Below are positions 1 through 8,980 of a stretch of DNA of 64,000 nt, one piece after another. The translations under genes were made by a program, and so were the position numbers. The notes under the pieces were generated by a model. It was given only the letters and a program-made list of their open reading frames with translations. It made no database searches and had not been told where the DNA came from. The stretch spans positions 1 through 64,000 of the forward strand of contig PBXZ01000100.1 of the NCBI GenBank assembly GCA_002729415.1. Direction: 5' to 3'. Origin of the DNA: UBA9662 sp002729415 (GTDB lineage: Bacteria > Poribacteria > WGA-4E > UBA9662). Each line of letters begins with the position of its first letter. Within the stretch, counting starts at the first letter, position 1.

Positions 1-469
1 TCGTTGGTGCTCATGGCACCATCTGTATAAGAAGTTGAAATGCGTTTATTGCGTGGAATCTCAATAGTCTATCCCATCATAGGAAGAAGGCTCCCATTCG
101 GAAATGGAGAAATCACCTTTGTAAGACATGAATCATCAATCTAAAGACACAACCCATCACTCCATCATAGCCTTGAGGCCAGCATACTGATGTCACTCAT
201 ATATAAAAACAGGAAGCCTGTTAGAACCGTTCTAGACCGTACATTAATGTGGATTGAAAGTGTAAAATAATCGCCAGTAGTCAGAAGGAACTACTCCCCT
301 TTGCAAACAGATTCGTTCAAGTGTTTCAGCTTCAACGAAATTTGTTATAGGATCAATATAATCCTAATAACATTTCAAGAAAGTGGAACGCACGATATCT
401 CTGTTGAAGTTGGATCTATCAGGCACAATAGCAAATCATAATTCTTAAATTAAAATGGAAATAGAATGA
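1..469. other. Intergenic region at window start
   Basis: No convincing gene is visible here. In frame 1 a nine-codon tail (reading SLVLMAPSV before a TAA at 28-30) is open from the window edge and could be the end of a plus-strand gene, but it is too short to assign. A 6-bp inverted repeat (AGTAGT/ACTACT) lies near 273-292 without a T-run, so it is not called a terminator. A TATAAT hexamer at 357-362 has no good -35 partner at 16-18 bp. Confidence 0.3.
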
Positions 470-1597
470 ATGAAAGATCAACCTAAAGACCCAATAATTG
501 AACAAATCCAGGCTGATTGCAATGAAGTTGAACAGGGCATCATTAATCGACGCAACTTTTTACAGGATACCACTAAGAATGTTATTGCTACCGGTATCGC
601 AGCAAGTGCTATTACAACTATAAGCAATTTAGCTCATGCACAGGTAAGTAAACAGATTAAAATGGACGAAGAACCGCCTATACCAGTTGTAGAAGTCATG
701 AGTGATAATGTGTGGCAGGAAGGTCTTCTCGACCCAATAGTTGTTGGTGACATGATAGAACATGCGATGACAAAACTTACTGGACGAGAATCAGCCAAGG
801 AAGCTTGGAAAGACTTTGTTTTGCCAGATGATATTGTCGCAATTAAAATAAATCCAATTGGTGGAAAGAATTTTAGTACGCACAGCGTTATCATCGATAA
901 GATCGTAGAAGGTCTTTATGGTGCGGGGGTTCTGAAAAACCAGATTATCGTCTGGGATCGATTTGAGAAACATCTGGTCAATGCTGGTTATAAGATTAAC
1001 CAAAATGATAACGATGTACGATATTTCGCTTCTGATAGTGATGCAATCGGGTATGACGAGACAGTCTTTTATGAGACTGAAAACGACACCAAAATACGTC
1101 GTGAAAGCCAAAGCACGCGTTCAAACTACAGCAAGATCCTGACAAAGATAGCCACAGTTATCATCAATGTCCCAGTCATGAAACACCACGCCATAACAGG
1201 CGTGAGTGGATGTTTAAAGAACGTTACGTTTGGGGGTGTGGATAATACGCGACGATTCCATTCTAACCCGTTGAACTGTGATCCAGCAGTTAGTGAAATT
1301 TTTGCCCACAAAGTGATTAAGGATAAACTGATCCTAAACATCGTCGACGCACTTTTAGCGGGGTTTAATGGCGGCCCCACCTACGATCCCAATGGTGTTT
1401 GGAAACATGGTCGAATCTTCGCTAGTACCGATCCAGTGATTCTTGACCAAATAGCACTTGACACAATCGATGAGAAACGAACGAAAATGGGACTTTCTTC
1501 TATCACAACGGTCGCCAAACACATTCGATCCGCATCCAAGGCGGAGCTTGGAACAAATAATTTAGATAACGCAGATCTGAGGGATGTCAAAATATAG
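470..1597 (+). CDS. Tat-exported DUF362 domain protein
   Basis: The 375-residue protein has a twin-arginine leader: RR at residues 27-28 within NRRNFLQD, then a weakly hydrophobic stretch and an AHA-type cleavage site near residue 57. The rest resembles DUF362-family proteins (for example the AIKINPIGG segment followed by the GVSGCLKNVTFGG region). Biochemical roles in that family are mostly unknown; some members carry Fe-S clusters, but no ferredoxin-like cysteine array is seen here. Tat export suggests that it folds, perhaps with a cofactor, before secretion to the periplasm. An SDR gene follows after 11 bases, so the two are probably co-transcribed. No strong Shine-Dalgarno sequence precedes the ATG at 470. 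The family call is fairly secure; the function is unknown. Confidence 0.75.
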   Translation: MKDQPKDPIIEQIQADCNEVEQGIINRRNFLQDTTKNVIATGIAASAITTISNLAHAQVSKQIKMDEEPPIPVVEVMSDNVWQEGLLDPIVVGDMIEHAMTKLTGRESAKEAWKDFVLPDDIVAIKINPIGGKNFSTHSVIIDKIVEGLYGAGVLKNQIIVWDRFEKHLVNAGYKINQNDNDVRYFASDSDAIGYDETVFYETENDTKIRRESQSTRSNYSKILTKIATVIINVPVMKHHAITGVSGCLKNVTFGGVDNTRRFHSNPLNCDPAVSEIFAHKVIKDKLILNIVDALLAGFNGGPTYDPNGVWKHGRIFASTDPVILDQIALDTIDEKRTKMGLSSITTVAKHIRSASKAELGTNNLDNADLRDVKI

Positions 1598-1608
1598 AGG
1601 AATAGGAT

Positions 1609-2319
1609 ATGAAACTTGCAAATCATGTTGCTATCGTTACTGGCGCTGGACGAGGTATTGGCAGAAAAACAGCTGTAGTGCTAGCTAAGGAAGGGGCTGA
1701 TCTCATCTTAGCTGCACGATCTGTATCAGAAATTGAGGTAGTTGCTGATGAGATTCGTGCTCTTGGACGGAAGGCTTTGGCAATTCCAACCGATGTAACC
1801 CAGAAGCCGCAGGTTGAAAACATGGCGAAGAAAACCTATGATGCATTTGGAAAAGCGGATATCCTGATTAACAACGCAGGTTTGGCCAGACATAACTTGA
1901 TCCCCGATATTGAGGAACAGGATTGGGATGATCAGATTGCCGTGAACCTAAAAGGTACCTTTCTATGTACACAGGCGTTTTTTAAACAAATGTGTGAACA
2001 GAAATACGGTCATATCGTCAATGTGTCATCGACAGCGGGAAAAGTTGGACCACCAAGCTTCGGCGCCTATAGTGCAGCTAAATTTGGCGTGGCAGGTTTA
2101 ACTGAAGTTACATACGCTGAAGGACGGCAACACGGAGTGAAAGCTTACGTCGTCTGCCCTGGAGCAACTGATACTAAAATGCGTAGGGATAACCATCCTG
2201 ATGATGTCATCGAGCACTTGATCCAACCAGAAGATGTTGCGAATTTGATTCTCTTTCTCGTCACTCAACCGAGACAAACACACATTCCGGAATCCATAAT
2301 CCGAACATCACTGATGTAA
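1609..2319 (+). CDS. SDR family NAD(P)-dependent oxidoreductase
   Basis: This 236-residue protein has the classical short-chain dehydrogenase signatures. TGAGRGIG at residues 11-18 forms the dinucleotide-binding turn, NNAG lies at 88-91, catalytic Ser at about 140-141, and Tyr154/Lys158 in YSAAK. The PGAT loop follows. Length and order match FabG-like cytoplasmic reductases. An AGGA-type ribosome site precedes the ATG. The substrate cannot be read from sequence. The gene sits directly behind the DUF362 gene and converges with a Gfo/Idh/MocA oxidoreductase, so a role in sugar, polyol or keto-acid conversion is plausible but inferred. It need not be a fatty-acid FabG because no fab genes are nearby. 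Confidence 0.9.
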   Translation: MKLANHVAIVTGAGRGIGRKTAVVLAKEGADLILAARSVSEIEVVADEIRALGRKALAIPTDVTQKPQVENMAKKTYDAFGKADILINNAGLARHNLIPDIEEQDWDDQIAVNLKGTFLCTQAFFKQMCEQKYGHIVNVSSTAGKVGPPSFGAYSAAKFGVAGLTEVTYAEGRQHGVKAYVVCPGATDTKMRRDNHPDDVIEHLIQPEDVANLILFLVTQPRQTHIPESIIRTSLM

Positions 2320-2329
2320 TTAAGACAGA

Positions 2330-3337
2330 TCACATTGGTAAATTAACCGGATCCCCAGTTTCAATGGATCTGTATGCAGCTAGCGCAATCTCCGTGGCCG
2401 CCCGTCCGTCAGCACCAGCAACTGGAGGTGCTACTCCATCAATGGTAGCATCAATAAATGCACGTATTTCAGCTCGGACTGGACTCTCCACTTCAATTGA
2501 AGAAATAGGGATGTCCTCACCACTTCCGTCAAATCTCTTAATCTGAATCTTCGAATCTCCACCCCAAATCTGTGGAAAGAAAATAGATCCCTTCTCACAA
2601 TCAACACGTCCGCCATAACCTCCTATCGCTGACACCTGACCGGAATGGAGGAGACCGACGGCTCCATTTTCAAAATTCAGAGAAGCAACGACAAGATCAG
2701 CATAGTCTGCTTCGTGCTGAATATAAGTACCTCCAGCAGCATAAACTTTCTTAATTTCTCCACATGTCCAACGCATAAAGTCGATTTCATGCGCATTAAC
2801 TTCCATCAAAAACCCACCACATTTTTCGCGTTGCATCCGCCAATCGGTATGATAACTCCCACCTTGCCATGGCCCACCAATACGATGTACGTGCATGCTA
2901 ATTGGCTTTCCGAGTTGCTCGCTGACAACAATTTCCCGCACTTTTGAGTGAGTCGCGTGAAACCTGCAAACCAAACCAACACCCAAGTTTACCTGATTCT
3001 GTTCTGCGGTTTTGATCATAGCATCACAGTCCTTGAGCGTGGTCGCCATCGGTTTTTCGCAAAAAACATGCTTACCTGAATTCATAGCATCAATTGATAT
3101 AGTTGCATGCAAGAACGGTGGAGATGCAACAAAGACAGCGTGAATCCGATCATCACAAAGCAATCCATGATAATCGAGTGTATAAGACGCATTAACTTCT
3201 TCAGCCAAACTCCTAGCCCGGTCTTCATCAAGATCACTTACAAATACAACTTTAACACCTTCAATTTGGTTGGCTTCCAGTACCAGACTTTTGCCCATAC
3301 CACCTGCACCAACGAGACCAATTCCAAAATCTCCCAT
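2330..3337 (-). CDS. Gfo/Idh/MocA family oxidoreductase
   Basis: The 335-residue protein begins with a Rossmann fold (GAGGMG at residues 10-15) and carries the family hallmark EKP motif (Glu94-Lys95-Pro96) whose Lys is part of the usual catalytic set. The C-terminal half fits the GFO_IDH_MocA_C alpha/beta domain. Members oxidise or epimerise sugars, inositols and related polyols using NAD(P). This is one of three such genes in the window (also at 36096 and 58237), each in a different setting. It is convergent with the SDR gene, with only 10 bases between the stops. The specific substrate is unknown. Confidence 0.9.
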   Translation of the reverse strand: MGDFGIGLVGAGGMGKSLVLEANQIEGVKVVFVSDLDEDRARSLAEEVNASYTLDYHGLLCDDRIHAVFVASPPFLHATISIDAMNSGKHVFCEKPMATTLKDCDAMIKTAEQNQVNLGVGLVCRFHATHSKVREIVVSEQLGKPISMHVHRIGGPWQGGSYHTDWRMQREKCGGFLMEVNAHEIDFMRWTCGEIKKVYAAGGTYIQHEADYADLVVASLNFENGAVGLLHSGQVSAIGGYGGRVDCEKGSIFFPQIWGGDSKIQIKRFDGSGEDIPISSIEVESPVRAEIRAFIDATIDGVAPPVAGADGRAATEIALAAYRSIETGDPVNLPM

Positions 3338-3372
3338 CTCAATACCACCCTACCATTTAATGATGATCTGGG

Positions 3373-3401
3373 ATTATAACATAATCAGACATACCAGCAA
3401 A
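3373..3401 (-). promoter_or_regulatory. Possible promoter of the 2330-3337 oxidoreductase
   Basis: On the minus strand a perfect TATAAT (plus 3373-3378) lies 17 bp from a weak TTTGCT -35 (3396-3401). The -10 is embedded in an inverted repeat GATTAT-AAC-ATAATC at 3372-3386, which could be an operator. The weak -35 keeps confidence low. Confidence 0.3.
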
Positions 3402-3403
3402 AG

Positions 3404-3432
3404 TTGAATCCAAAGTATATCTGAAGTATAAT
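3404..3432 (+). promoter_or_regulatory. Sigma70-type promoter for the exporter cluster
   Basis: TTGAAT (3404-3409), a 17-bp spacer and TATAAT (3427-3432) match 4 of 6 and 6 of 6 consensus positions. The predicted start is near 3439, about 90 bases ahead of the ATG at 3531, and the next genes downstream are the exported protein and ABC transporter. Confidence 0.55.
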
Positions 3433-3530
3433 TATGTTTGTGTTGGTTAATAAGCAATTTGAATTTCAGGTTGCTTCGTTTGTCGTTTATTTTTTCTGTT
3501 AACTTGTGGTCAAAGCAGGAGATAAGAAAA

Positions 3531-4315
3531 ATGTTTTCACCAAGGTTCCCGATTCATGTTCGAATGACAGCTTTTATCGGAATGTTTTTTCTACCCGTGT
3601 TAATATTAGCGGCACTAGATTCCGCAGAAGCAGAACCGAATTCGATAGAAAAGATTGAAGTTCAAATTTTGGTCACATCAGTAATGCCGACGCCTTACAA
3701 ATCCGTCGATTACTTCGCCCCTATGTTGAACCAGAAAACGTAAACTTCCGTGATTTTATCGATGTTCACGGTCGAAAAAGCTACCATACCACACTTGTTG
3801 AAATCACTCCCAAAAGAGGGCGTTATGTTCATGCCTACCGCATCATACGCCAATTGAACGATCATCGTTTTCGTGGTATTGGTGCTATCAGCAAAAATTA
3901 CGTTGTTAAGTCTAATGCAACTGTATCTGGAGCTATGTTTGCGCATGCTGGTTGGTCACGCAGTTACATTCGAAATGTCCCATTCTGGCGTAACTGGCGT
4001 GAGCAGACCTCTGCTGTAAACCATGCACTGATCACCTCAGGATTATTTGAACAAAAGTTCGTTTTTAGTGATAACAACCAGTTTGATTTACTGAGATTGG
4101 AAGCAGGAAAAGGCGAACACCTAGTCCGGATTCGTGGCTATATCACAGGGTTTGACGGCCCATATCCTATTTTATCTGTTCGGAAATTTGCAATTGATTA
4201 TCTTCGTGAACCTCTGTTCAAACGTCAAAAAAATCTTGAGACACTCGAGAAAAACGAGGCTGAATCACCAGAAGGAAACAATGGGCAACGGAAAGCCGAA
4301 AGTGAAGACCAATAA
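3531..4315 (+). CDS. Exported protein of unknown function, frameshifted
   Basis: Two frames together make one protein of roughly 260 residues. Frame A starts at ATG 3531 and has a signal peptide (hydrophobic MTAFIGMFFLPVLILAAL, then AEAEP). Frame B is open from 3659 to 4315, enters with SNFGHISNADALQIRRLL and ends in a charged tail. The switch occurs close to 3659-3675, where frame A reads EKIEVQIL and then loses sense. One missing or extra base, biological or from assembly, would explain it. I do not recognise the family. It sits 60 bases ahead of an ABC permease and may be a periplasmic partner of that exporter. It does not look like an HlyD/MacA adaptor because no lipoyl or coiled-coil hairpin is visible. 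Confidence 0.6.
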
Positions 4316-4375
4316 AGTATTTGCTGTCACATGTACCAAAGCCTTCAATCTCCATAAATAAAATCACTGGCTTGT

Positions 4376-5506
4376 ATGAGTAAAATCTTCCTTAAGGATA
4401 TGATATATCGTCAAGCACGAGTTGTCTTGACGATAATTGGTATCACCCTCTTGATTGCGCTCATCCTATTCTTAGGCGGCATTATGAATGGGATGAAGAT
4501 TCAGGCCCGTCAATATGTGGAGTCAACTGGCGCGGACATTTGGATTTCTGCTAAAGGATCAGGAGGCGCATTCATTGGTTTTTCCCTTCTAGTACCAGAA
4601 TACCTTGCTTTCCTCAGACACGACAAAAGACTAACAGCCGATTCCGTATCTCCCCTCGTTTTTGCTCAAGCGCGACCAATCATCAGAGGAAAGGCCGGTA
4701 AAGCCATAGTTGTCGGTTATAAACGTGACAAACATGGTGGGCCTCGCCACGCAATTGAAGGCAGAATGTTCACACCAAGCGAATTTGAGGATTATCGGCC
4801 ACAAGACCTGCCACTAGCAGAAGTTGTCGTTGATGAAAAAATGGGTCTCACTATTGGTGAAAGAATCATGATTGGGGGAAAAGAGTTAAAAGTTGTCGGC
4901 AAAACAAAAAGTCTGATGTTCGTTCTTGACACACCTCTCCTTTTTATGGATATTCGAACAGCCCAAGATGTGTTACTTGATAATTATCTACACGTCAATA
5001 TGATGATTGCCAAAAGCAAAGGCAACCACAACGTATCAGAAATTGCTACAGATCTAAATCAGCAAGGTTCAATTGAAGTACGAACACTTGACCAAACACT
5101 CGATGACATCATTGATACCTACGTTGATGAACCGATGAAAGCAGTCACGTTCCTGCGAGTTATGCTCTGTTTGGCGGCTTTTATTCTAGTAACAATGATT
5201 ACTTACGTAACCACACTTGAGAAAACACAAGAAATCGGTATTTTGAAAGCAATTGGAGCATCTAATCATTATGTGATGTTACTGATCTTAAAGCAAGTTG
5301 CGCTTACTTCTGTTATCGGTGTTGTCTTTGGACTGATCCTATCCTATCTTTTTGCGATATTCGCACCAATCTTCGTAAAAATAGATCCTGTTGAATCGGC
5401 AGTGGTAGCAGCCATCAGTTTCAAGGCTTGTTGTGCTGGAGGCTATCTGGCAGGACATCGGGCAACCCTCGTTGACCCAATGGTTGCGTTCAGAGGAGAA
5501 ATCTGA
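4376..5506 (+). CDS. ABC transporter permease, FtsX/MacB-like
   Basis: The 376-residue protein has an N-terminal membrane helix (about residues 15-38), a long extracytoplasmic domain of about 200 residues, and three C-terminal helices starting near residue 258. This is the FtsX/MacB_PCD layout seen in LolC/E, MacB and DevC. The loop TLEKTQEIGILKAIGAS is a typical FtsX coupling segment that contacts the ATPase. Its stop codon overlaps the start of the ATPase gene by one base, so translation is probably coupled. Such pairs work as mechanotransmission pumps that extract lipoproteins or push periplasmic substrates across the outer membrane. The substrate here is unknown. Confidence 0.88.
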   Translation: MSKIFLKDMIYRQARVVLTIIGITLLIALILFLGGIMNGMKIQARQYVESTGADIWISAKGSGGAFIGFSLLVPEYLAFLRHDKRLTADSVSPLVFAQARPIIRGKAGKAIVVGYKRDKHGGPRHAIEGRMFTPSEFEDYRPQDLPLAEVVVDEKMGLTIGERIMIGGKELKVVGKTKSLMFVLDTPLLFMDIRTAQDVLLDNYLHVNMMIAKSKGNHNVSEIATDLNQQGSIEVRTLDQTLDDIIDTYVDEPMKAVTFLRVMLCLAAFILVTMITYVTTLEKTQEIGILKAIGASNHYVMLLILKQVALTSVIGVVFGLILSYLFAIFAPIFVKIDPVESAVVAAISFKACCAGGYLAGHRATLVDPMVAFRGEI

Positions 5507-6168
5507 TGATTATTGAAGCCAAAGGCTTAACCAAAAAATTCGGTCAATCAGCCGCAGAAATTGTAGCTGTCAACCAAGTTGATATCAGTATTCAGATGGG
5601 TGAGCTCGTCATGTTCATGGGCGATAGTGGGTGCGGCAAAACCACCCTGATCAGTCTTCTCGGTTGTATTCTAACCCCTGACGAAGGGGAACTCCGCATC
5701 AATCAAAAATTAGTTGACTACGAAAATGACAATCTATCGTTAATTCGACGTAGAGATATTGGATTTGTATTCCAATTGTTCAACCTCATACCCTACTTAA
5801 CAGCATTAGAAAACGTGATGCTTGCCATGGATATATCAAATACTAGGGGATTCGAGGCTGAGAAACGGGCTGAAAAATTGCTCGCACGCGTTGGTCTTAA
5901 ACACCGTGTAAATCACCGCCCCGGTCAACTATCAGGAGGTGAGAAACAGAGGGTTTCGTTCGCACGCGCCTTAGCCAACAAACCAAAGATTATTTTCGCC
6001 GATGAACCTACGGCTAACCTTGATAGTCGCCAAAGTCAAAATTTGATGGGATTGGTGCGAGAACTCCGTCAGGATAATCAGACCACCATAGCCATCGTAA
6101 CACACCACCAAGAGTTAAGGAAAAATGCTGATCGAGTAATACACATGAAAGATGGAAAAATTATCTGA
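5506..6168 (+). CDS. ABC transporter ATP-binding protein, LolD/MacB/DevA type
   Basis: All ABC ATPase motifs are present in 220 residues: Walker A GDSGCGKTT at 39-47, Q-loop Gln90, signature LSGGEKQR at 142-149, Walker B IIFADE at 162-167, and H-loop His200. The size is typical of the LolD/MacB ATPase group. The ATG overlaps the permease stop (TGATG), and the next gene, a probable outer membrane protein, begins 22 bases after the stop. The pair therefore forms a cytoplasmic motor plus permease unit within a four-gene cluster. It is not a MacB fusion because the permease is separate. Confidence 0.93.
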   Translation: MIIEAKGLTKKFGQSAAEIVAVNQVDISIQMGELVMFMGDSGCGKTTLISLLGCILTPDEGELRINQKLVDYENDNLSLIRRRDIGFVFQLFNLIPYLTALENVMLAMDISNTRGFEAEKRAEKLLARVGLKHRVNHRPGQLSGGEKQRVSFARALANKPKIIFADEPTANLDSRQSQNLMGLVRELRQDNQTTIAIVTHHQELRKNADRVIHMKDGKII

Positions 6169-6190
6169 ATTTCACTAAAGAGGGAAACCG

Positions 6191-7537
6191 ATGACAATTA
6201 AAAGCTGGACTGGTAGCCTGTTTGCTATTTTACTATTTGTAAGTGTGTGCCTGTCACAGGCACAAGAAGTTGGTGGTTTAGACATGCAAACGATGGCAAC
6301 GGAACAACTTGGGTTAACAGGTGGTGGATTTACATGGATTGATGGAACACCATATTTTCGTACGCAACTGCAACCAGAAGCCACCTTTGGCAAAATTGGT
6401 ATTGGGCTTGACCTTGTTCTCCTTCTCGGTAACGTAACCAACGAAGAAACTGGCGAGAATGAGTTCAAAGTATTGGCTGAAAACGGTGAAGAATGGAACA
6501 GTCTAAGTAACTATCTACGTGCGCTTCGCTTCATTCGATATGGACAACCAGCTGAGCCATTTTACGCCCATTTTGGCGCCTTCGACTACATAACTATCGG
6601 TCACGGGTTCATCATGTCGGGTTATTCGAACCATGATCGGCGTGGGTTACGTCTAAACACTCGGTTACAGAACAAGTTCGGCATTGAAACAGTCATCAAC
6701 GATATAGGTAACCCGTCTGTTCTAGGTGGACGCGTATACTATCGACCACTAGGTCGTTTCGAGTTAGGAGGTACATACCTAACCGACACAAATCCCAATT
6801 TGGACAATGATCTCAAAACAGAGGAAGATCCACTTGTAGCAATGGGGGTTGATATTGGAATACCAATTGTGAGCAGTGATGCCTTGCAAATAGACCTTTA
6901 TAACGATCTTGTCTTTTTGAACACCAAGATTGGGTCAAATGATAAAAAAGAGTTGGCAAAAGGAAATGCCTCAGGTATAGGACTTTCAGCTTTCAAGTCA
7001 ATCTTCAAATTAGAGTATCGAATTTTCGGTGAGAAGTTTATTCCAACGATATTTGATCACAATTATGATGTGTTAGCACCAACATTTCTCGGGTTAGACG
7101 AGACAAAGGATGGAGTTTCCAGAAAAGGGTTTTACTCACTAATTACATCCCATATACTTCCCAAGGTTAATTTGATTGGTACTTTTGAGAGCTATAGTGA
7201 TGGTGATCCGAAGATGTATTTGGGCGTTTCTGAGGACGGGCTAATCGACAAACTATCGTTTCGTGCCTTCTACACCAAACGAAATATTGGACAAAAGTAT
7301 ATAGATAATGACGGAAAAGAAGTAGATCCCGACTTTTTTGAGGATATAGCTCGGCTTGACGAGAAGTCAGCTTTTACAGTGCGATTAGGATACGAGATCA
7401 TTTCTGCCGGCGTACCGCTCGAGTTTAACATTATCCGCCAATATACCTTCCAACAAATGNTGGATGATGACGGTGAAANGTCATTTAAACCAATTAAAAC
7501 AACATCGTTCGAAATTGGTGTNAAATTGGATTTCTAG
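6191..7537 (+). CDS. Probable outer membrane beta-barrel protein
   Basis: The 448-residue protein starts with a signal peptide (SLFAILLFVSVCLSQAQ). The remainder is dominated by alternating hydrophobic/polar strands with short turns and ends with FEIGXKLDF, a terminal strand with a final aromatic residue as expected for barrels handled by the BAM complex. There is a good AGAGGGAAACC ribosome site before the ATG. It directly follows the ABC ATPase, so it may be the outer membrane partner or a cargo of the exporter. I do not recognise a named family. Three ambiguous bases near the 3' end affect only a few residues. Confidence 0.65.
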   Translation: MTIKSWTGSLFAILLFVSVCLSQAQEVGGLDMQTMATEQLGLTGGGFTWIDGTPYFRTQLQPEATFGKIGIGLDLVLLLGNVTNEETGENEFKVLAENGEEWNSLSNYLRALRFIRYGQPAEPFYAHFGAFDYITIGHGFIMSGYSNHDRRGLRLNTRLQNKFGIETVINDIGNPSVLGGRVYYRPLGRFELGGTYLTDTNPNLDNDLKTEEDPLVAMGVDIGIPIVSSDALQIDLYNDLVFLNTKIGSNDKKELAKGNASGIGLSAFKSIFKLEYRIFGEKFIPTIFDHNYDVLAPTFLGLDETKDGVSRKGFYSLITSHILPKVNLIGTFESYSDGDPKMYLGVSEDGLIDKLSFRAFYTKRNIGQKYIDNDGKEVDPDFFEDIARLDEKSAFTVRLGYEIISAGVPLEFNIIRQYTFQQMXDDDGEXSFKPIKTTSFEIGXKLDF

Positions 7538-7550
7538 ATCAAAGCCNAAA

Positions 7551-8252
7551 TCACTCAAATCGCTTAAGTTGGCCAANCTTGACCTTNGACCAAGTTGTCG
7601 TAAGTTTACGCTTTAATTCAACAGGNCGAGGTTTNCCNGGCCCACCGTNCNGNATATTCTCACCCCTAATTTCGACATCATCAAAGCGGGCNTGCGCATC
7701 TGAAACAATTAAGCCNGCTTGACCAGACTTAAGNGGATCCGGATCAATTGCTGAGAATACTTGATCGTCAATNTGNAATTCAAGTAGNTCACCGTTAACA
7801 GTTGCCCGCAGATTGTACCATTTATCCTTTTCCGCCACAAAAGGGAAAGGTACGATAGACCAGTTCTCTGGAGTTGCTTTGGCAATAGTTGCCCTTTCAT
7901 TAGCGTATTCAATGAAAAAGAGATAGCGTGTGTCTTCTTCACCTCGATCAAAAATCGTCATTCCGAGATATGGGGTATCGAAAATCTTTTTCTCTTTGCC
8001 TAGTTTCACTCGACATGACATCGAATAATCTAACCAATCCAAATGCCCTGTAGTCCAGAGACTCATAAAGCCTTCAAGGAAGATTTCTCCAACGGCCTCC
8101 CCATCATCAATCCACCATTTCTCGACTTTTGGATCCTCATTGAATATTTTCCATTCCTTGGTATTCTTGTCTTCAAAATCATCTCGCCAAATACCAGCCN
8201 CGCTCATACCCGATACCAATAACAACCATGCAATGAAAAAAAACGGTTTCAT
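7551..8252 (-). CDS. Exported LamG/DUF1080-like concanavalin-fold protein
   Basis: A signal peptide (MKPFFFIAWLLLVSGMS) is followed by a jelly-roll-type sequence with WRDDFEDKNTKEWK at the start and RFDDVEIRG near the end. This pattern is common to DUF1080 (3-keto-disaccharide hydrolase-like) and LamG-type beta-sandwich domains that bind or cut glycans. I chose the ATG at 8252 over an upstream GTG at 8261 because an AGGTG ribosome site lies six bases before the ATG. The protein is about 233 residues. Several Ns blur the C-terminus. It is convergent with the beta-barrel gene and lies 18 bases beyond the cyclase stop, possibly as the last gene of the minus-strand operon. Confidence 0.6.
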   Translation of the reverse strand: MKPFFFIAWLLLVSGMSXAGIWRDDFEDKNTKEWKIFNEDPKVEKWWIDDGEAVGEIFLEGFMSLWTTGHLDWLDYSMSCRVKLGKEKKIFDTPYLGMTIFDRGEEDTRYLFFIEYANERATIAKATPENWSIVPFPFVAEKDKWYNLRATVNGXLLEXXIDDQVFSAIDPDXLKSGQXGLIVSDAXARFDDVEIRGENXXXGGXXKPXPVELKRKLTTTWXKVKXGQLKRFE

Positions 8253-8279
8253 AACTAACACCTNATCTATTTTTTCTTT

Positions 8280-8966
8280 TTAGATGAAAGCCAAAACTCG
8301 GGCAGGCGCCGCAGAACTTCTGGCTAACTTCATTGGTGCGATGACAACATAAAAATGTTTAGGCAAATCACNCAGACTTTTCAGATCTTCGATTTGTGGA
8401 ATTCCTGCCCCGAGAAAAACAAGATGGGCAGGAGGCAGTCCATCCTCTTGATGGCCGACTAGTGCATCAATGCTACATGCATCAGTTCCCACAACTTTTA
8501 TTCCCTTTTCTACAAGCAACTCAGCNGCATCTTTGCTATATCCAATCCACTTCTGGTTAAAGATTTCCTCGTTAACCAAACGATCCATTCCAGTTCGAAG
8601 AAAGACGATACTTTCTGCACCAATATCACCGTTTTCAGAAACCCAATTTCGTAGATCTTCTGCTGTTACTTGGTCACCAGGTTGTTTACTGTTAGATAAA
8701 TCAATCAAGACTGCTTCACCAGTGAGTTTGTCAATTGGAATCTCTGCAACTGTGTAACCATCTGCATACATCAAGCATGGCACATCAATATGAGTTGCAC
8801 AGTGACCAGATAAATCTACACGACTTTCAAAATAGCCGTCTTTTTCAATCGTTGCCGTATCATAAATTCTAACTGGATCGATTGGAAGCTCACGTGGACT
8901 ATTCTCATCCACTTGGTAAGAAAGATCAATAACCTTCTGAAAATTCAATTGCATTTGCTTTTTCAC
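8280..8966 (-). CDS. Cyclase family protein (kynurenine formamidase-like)
   Basis: The 228-residue protein matches the Cyclase/KynB family. The metal-binding signature His55-x3-His59-x-Asp61 (SGHCATHIDVP) is intact, and a later GTDACSIDA segment fits the second part of the site. Known members are Mn/Zn-dependent hydrolases such as arylformamidase or enzymes acting on carbamoyl and isatin-like substrates; annotations as cyclase are often nominal. It lies 14 bases beyond the response regulator stop, so it may share that transcript. The substrate is not predictable. Confidence 0.85.
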   Translation of the reverse strand: MKKQMQLNFQKVIDLSYQVDENSPRELPIDPVRIYDTATIEKDGYFESRVDLSGHCATHIDVPCLMYADGYTVAEIPIDKLTGEAVLIDLSNSKQPGDQVTAEDLRNWVSENGDIGAESIVFLRTGMDRLVNEEIFNQKWIGYSKDXAELLVEKGIKVVGTDACSIDALVGHQEDGLPPAHLVFLGAGIPQIEDLKSLXDLPKHFYVVIAPMKLARSSAAPARVLAFI

Positions 8967-8980
8967 CTTTATTATCCAAT

